Positions 61,967-62,015 of a DNA stretch of 62,015 bases are shown here, in pieces (positions within the stretch are counted from its first letter, which is position 1; each line of letters opens with the position of its first letter). The notes under the pieces are model-generated. The model was not told the DNA's origin and searched no databases. It saw only the letters and a list, made by a program, of their open reading frames with translations. The position numbers and the translations under genes were made by a program. The stretch is from positions 1-62,015 of the forward strand of contig CALESQ010000048.1 in assembly GCA_937907455.1 (NCBI GenBank), written 5' to 3'. This DNA is from an uncultured Caldilineales bacterium (GTDB lineage Bacteria; Chloroflexota; Anaerolineae; JAAEKA01).

Positions 61967-62015
61967 CTACCCGACAGTTTTAGAAAGGAAAAGTTGATCA
62001 ACTGGGCAAAACTGA

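Overview
The window reads as high-GC bacterial chromosome and most probably comes from a Chloroflexota bacterium (Anaerolineae or Caldilineae-like lineages). This is inferred from the mix of families, the secreted NHL and carboxypeptidase-regulatory proteins carrying a YLPLV-type motif, a bacterial homologue of cyclic 2,3-diphosphoglycerate synthase, and intergenic regions full of short degenerate tandem repeats. No rRNA, tRNA, CRISPR array, prophage or insertion sequence was seen. Almost all of the sequence is ordinary housekeeping coding DNA, and genes with start overlaps of 1 to 20 bases form many short operons.

Layout. 0.2-2.1 kb: holA and an exonuclease III gene closed by a strong terminator. 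2.2-4.9 kb (minus): a large secreted protein. 5.0-12.1 kb (plus): hslO with an overlapping DUF4139 gene, a YbaK-type deacylase, gatB and a trehalose-synthase-like GH13 enzyme. 12.3-15.0 kb (minus): TetR regulator, DHA2 drug exporter and universal stress protein, with a palindromic operator over the promoter. 15.3-23.9 kb: manA, pepA, a uracil-DNA glycosylase, a PIG-L deacetylase, an M19 dipeptidase and a secreted NHL beta-propeller protein. 24.2-26.5 kb: a queuosine-precursor transporter and gamma-glutamyltransferase. 26.6-33 kb: yceD, rpmF, fabD, fabG, then a repeat cluster, Asp23, nusB, tatA, tatC and a cDPG-synthase-like GTPase. 33-37 kb (minus): ThiF/MoeB, an unknown membrane protein and a GT39 mannosyltransferase. 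37-44.3 kb: a membrane-anchored DUF4015 glycosidase-like protein, and divergently a lipoprotein, Nudix, PHP, IMPase and TPR genes. 44.3-44.9 kb: a rhodanese gene with an in-frame TGA. 45-51 kb: radical SAM, guaB, GNAT, and an ATP-grasp/oligoendopeptidase F fusion. 51.2-54.9 kb (minus): a nitrogen operon amt-glnB-glnA. 55-56.2 kb: a Kef-type antiporter. 56.4-62 kb: HlyD adaptor, MacB ATPase, MacB permease, histidine kinase and response regulator (cut short at its C-terminus).

The most interesting observation is at 44.8 kb. The rhodanese-domain gene has an in-frame TGA two codons after the catalytic Cys. The same frame continues through the missing C-terminal part of the domain to a TAA, and a hairpin with the spacing and loop G expected of a bacterial SECIS element starts 16 bases after the TGA. 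This looks like a membrane-anchored zinc-ribbon/rhodanese selenoprotein with a Cys-Thr-Sec active site. Other notable signals are an identical promoter/operator module upstream of amt and of the antiporter, two divergent promoters whose -35 boxes abut, heptamer and octamer tandem repeats in at least seven separate intergenic regions, and a two-module dispersed repeat with a five-copy cluster at 29.2-29.6 kb.
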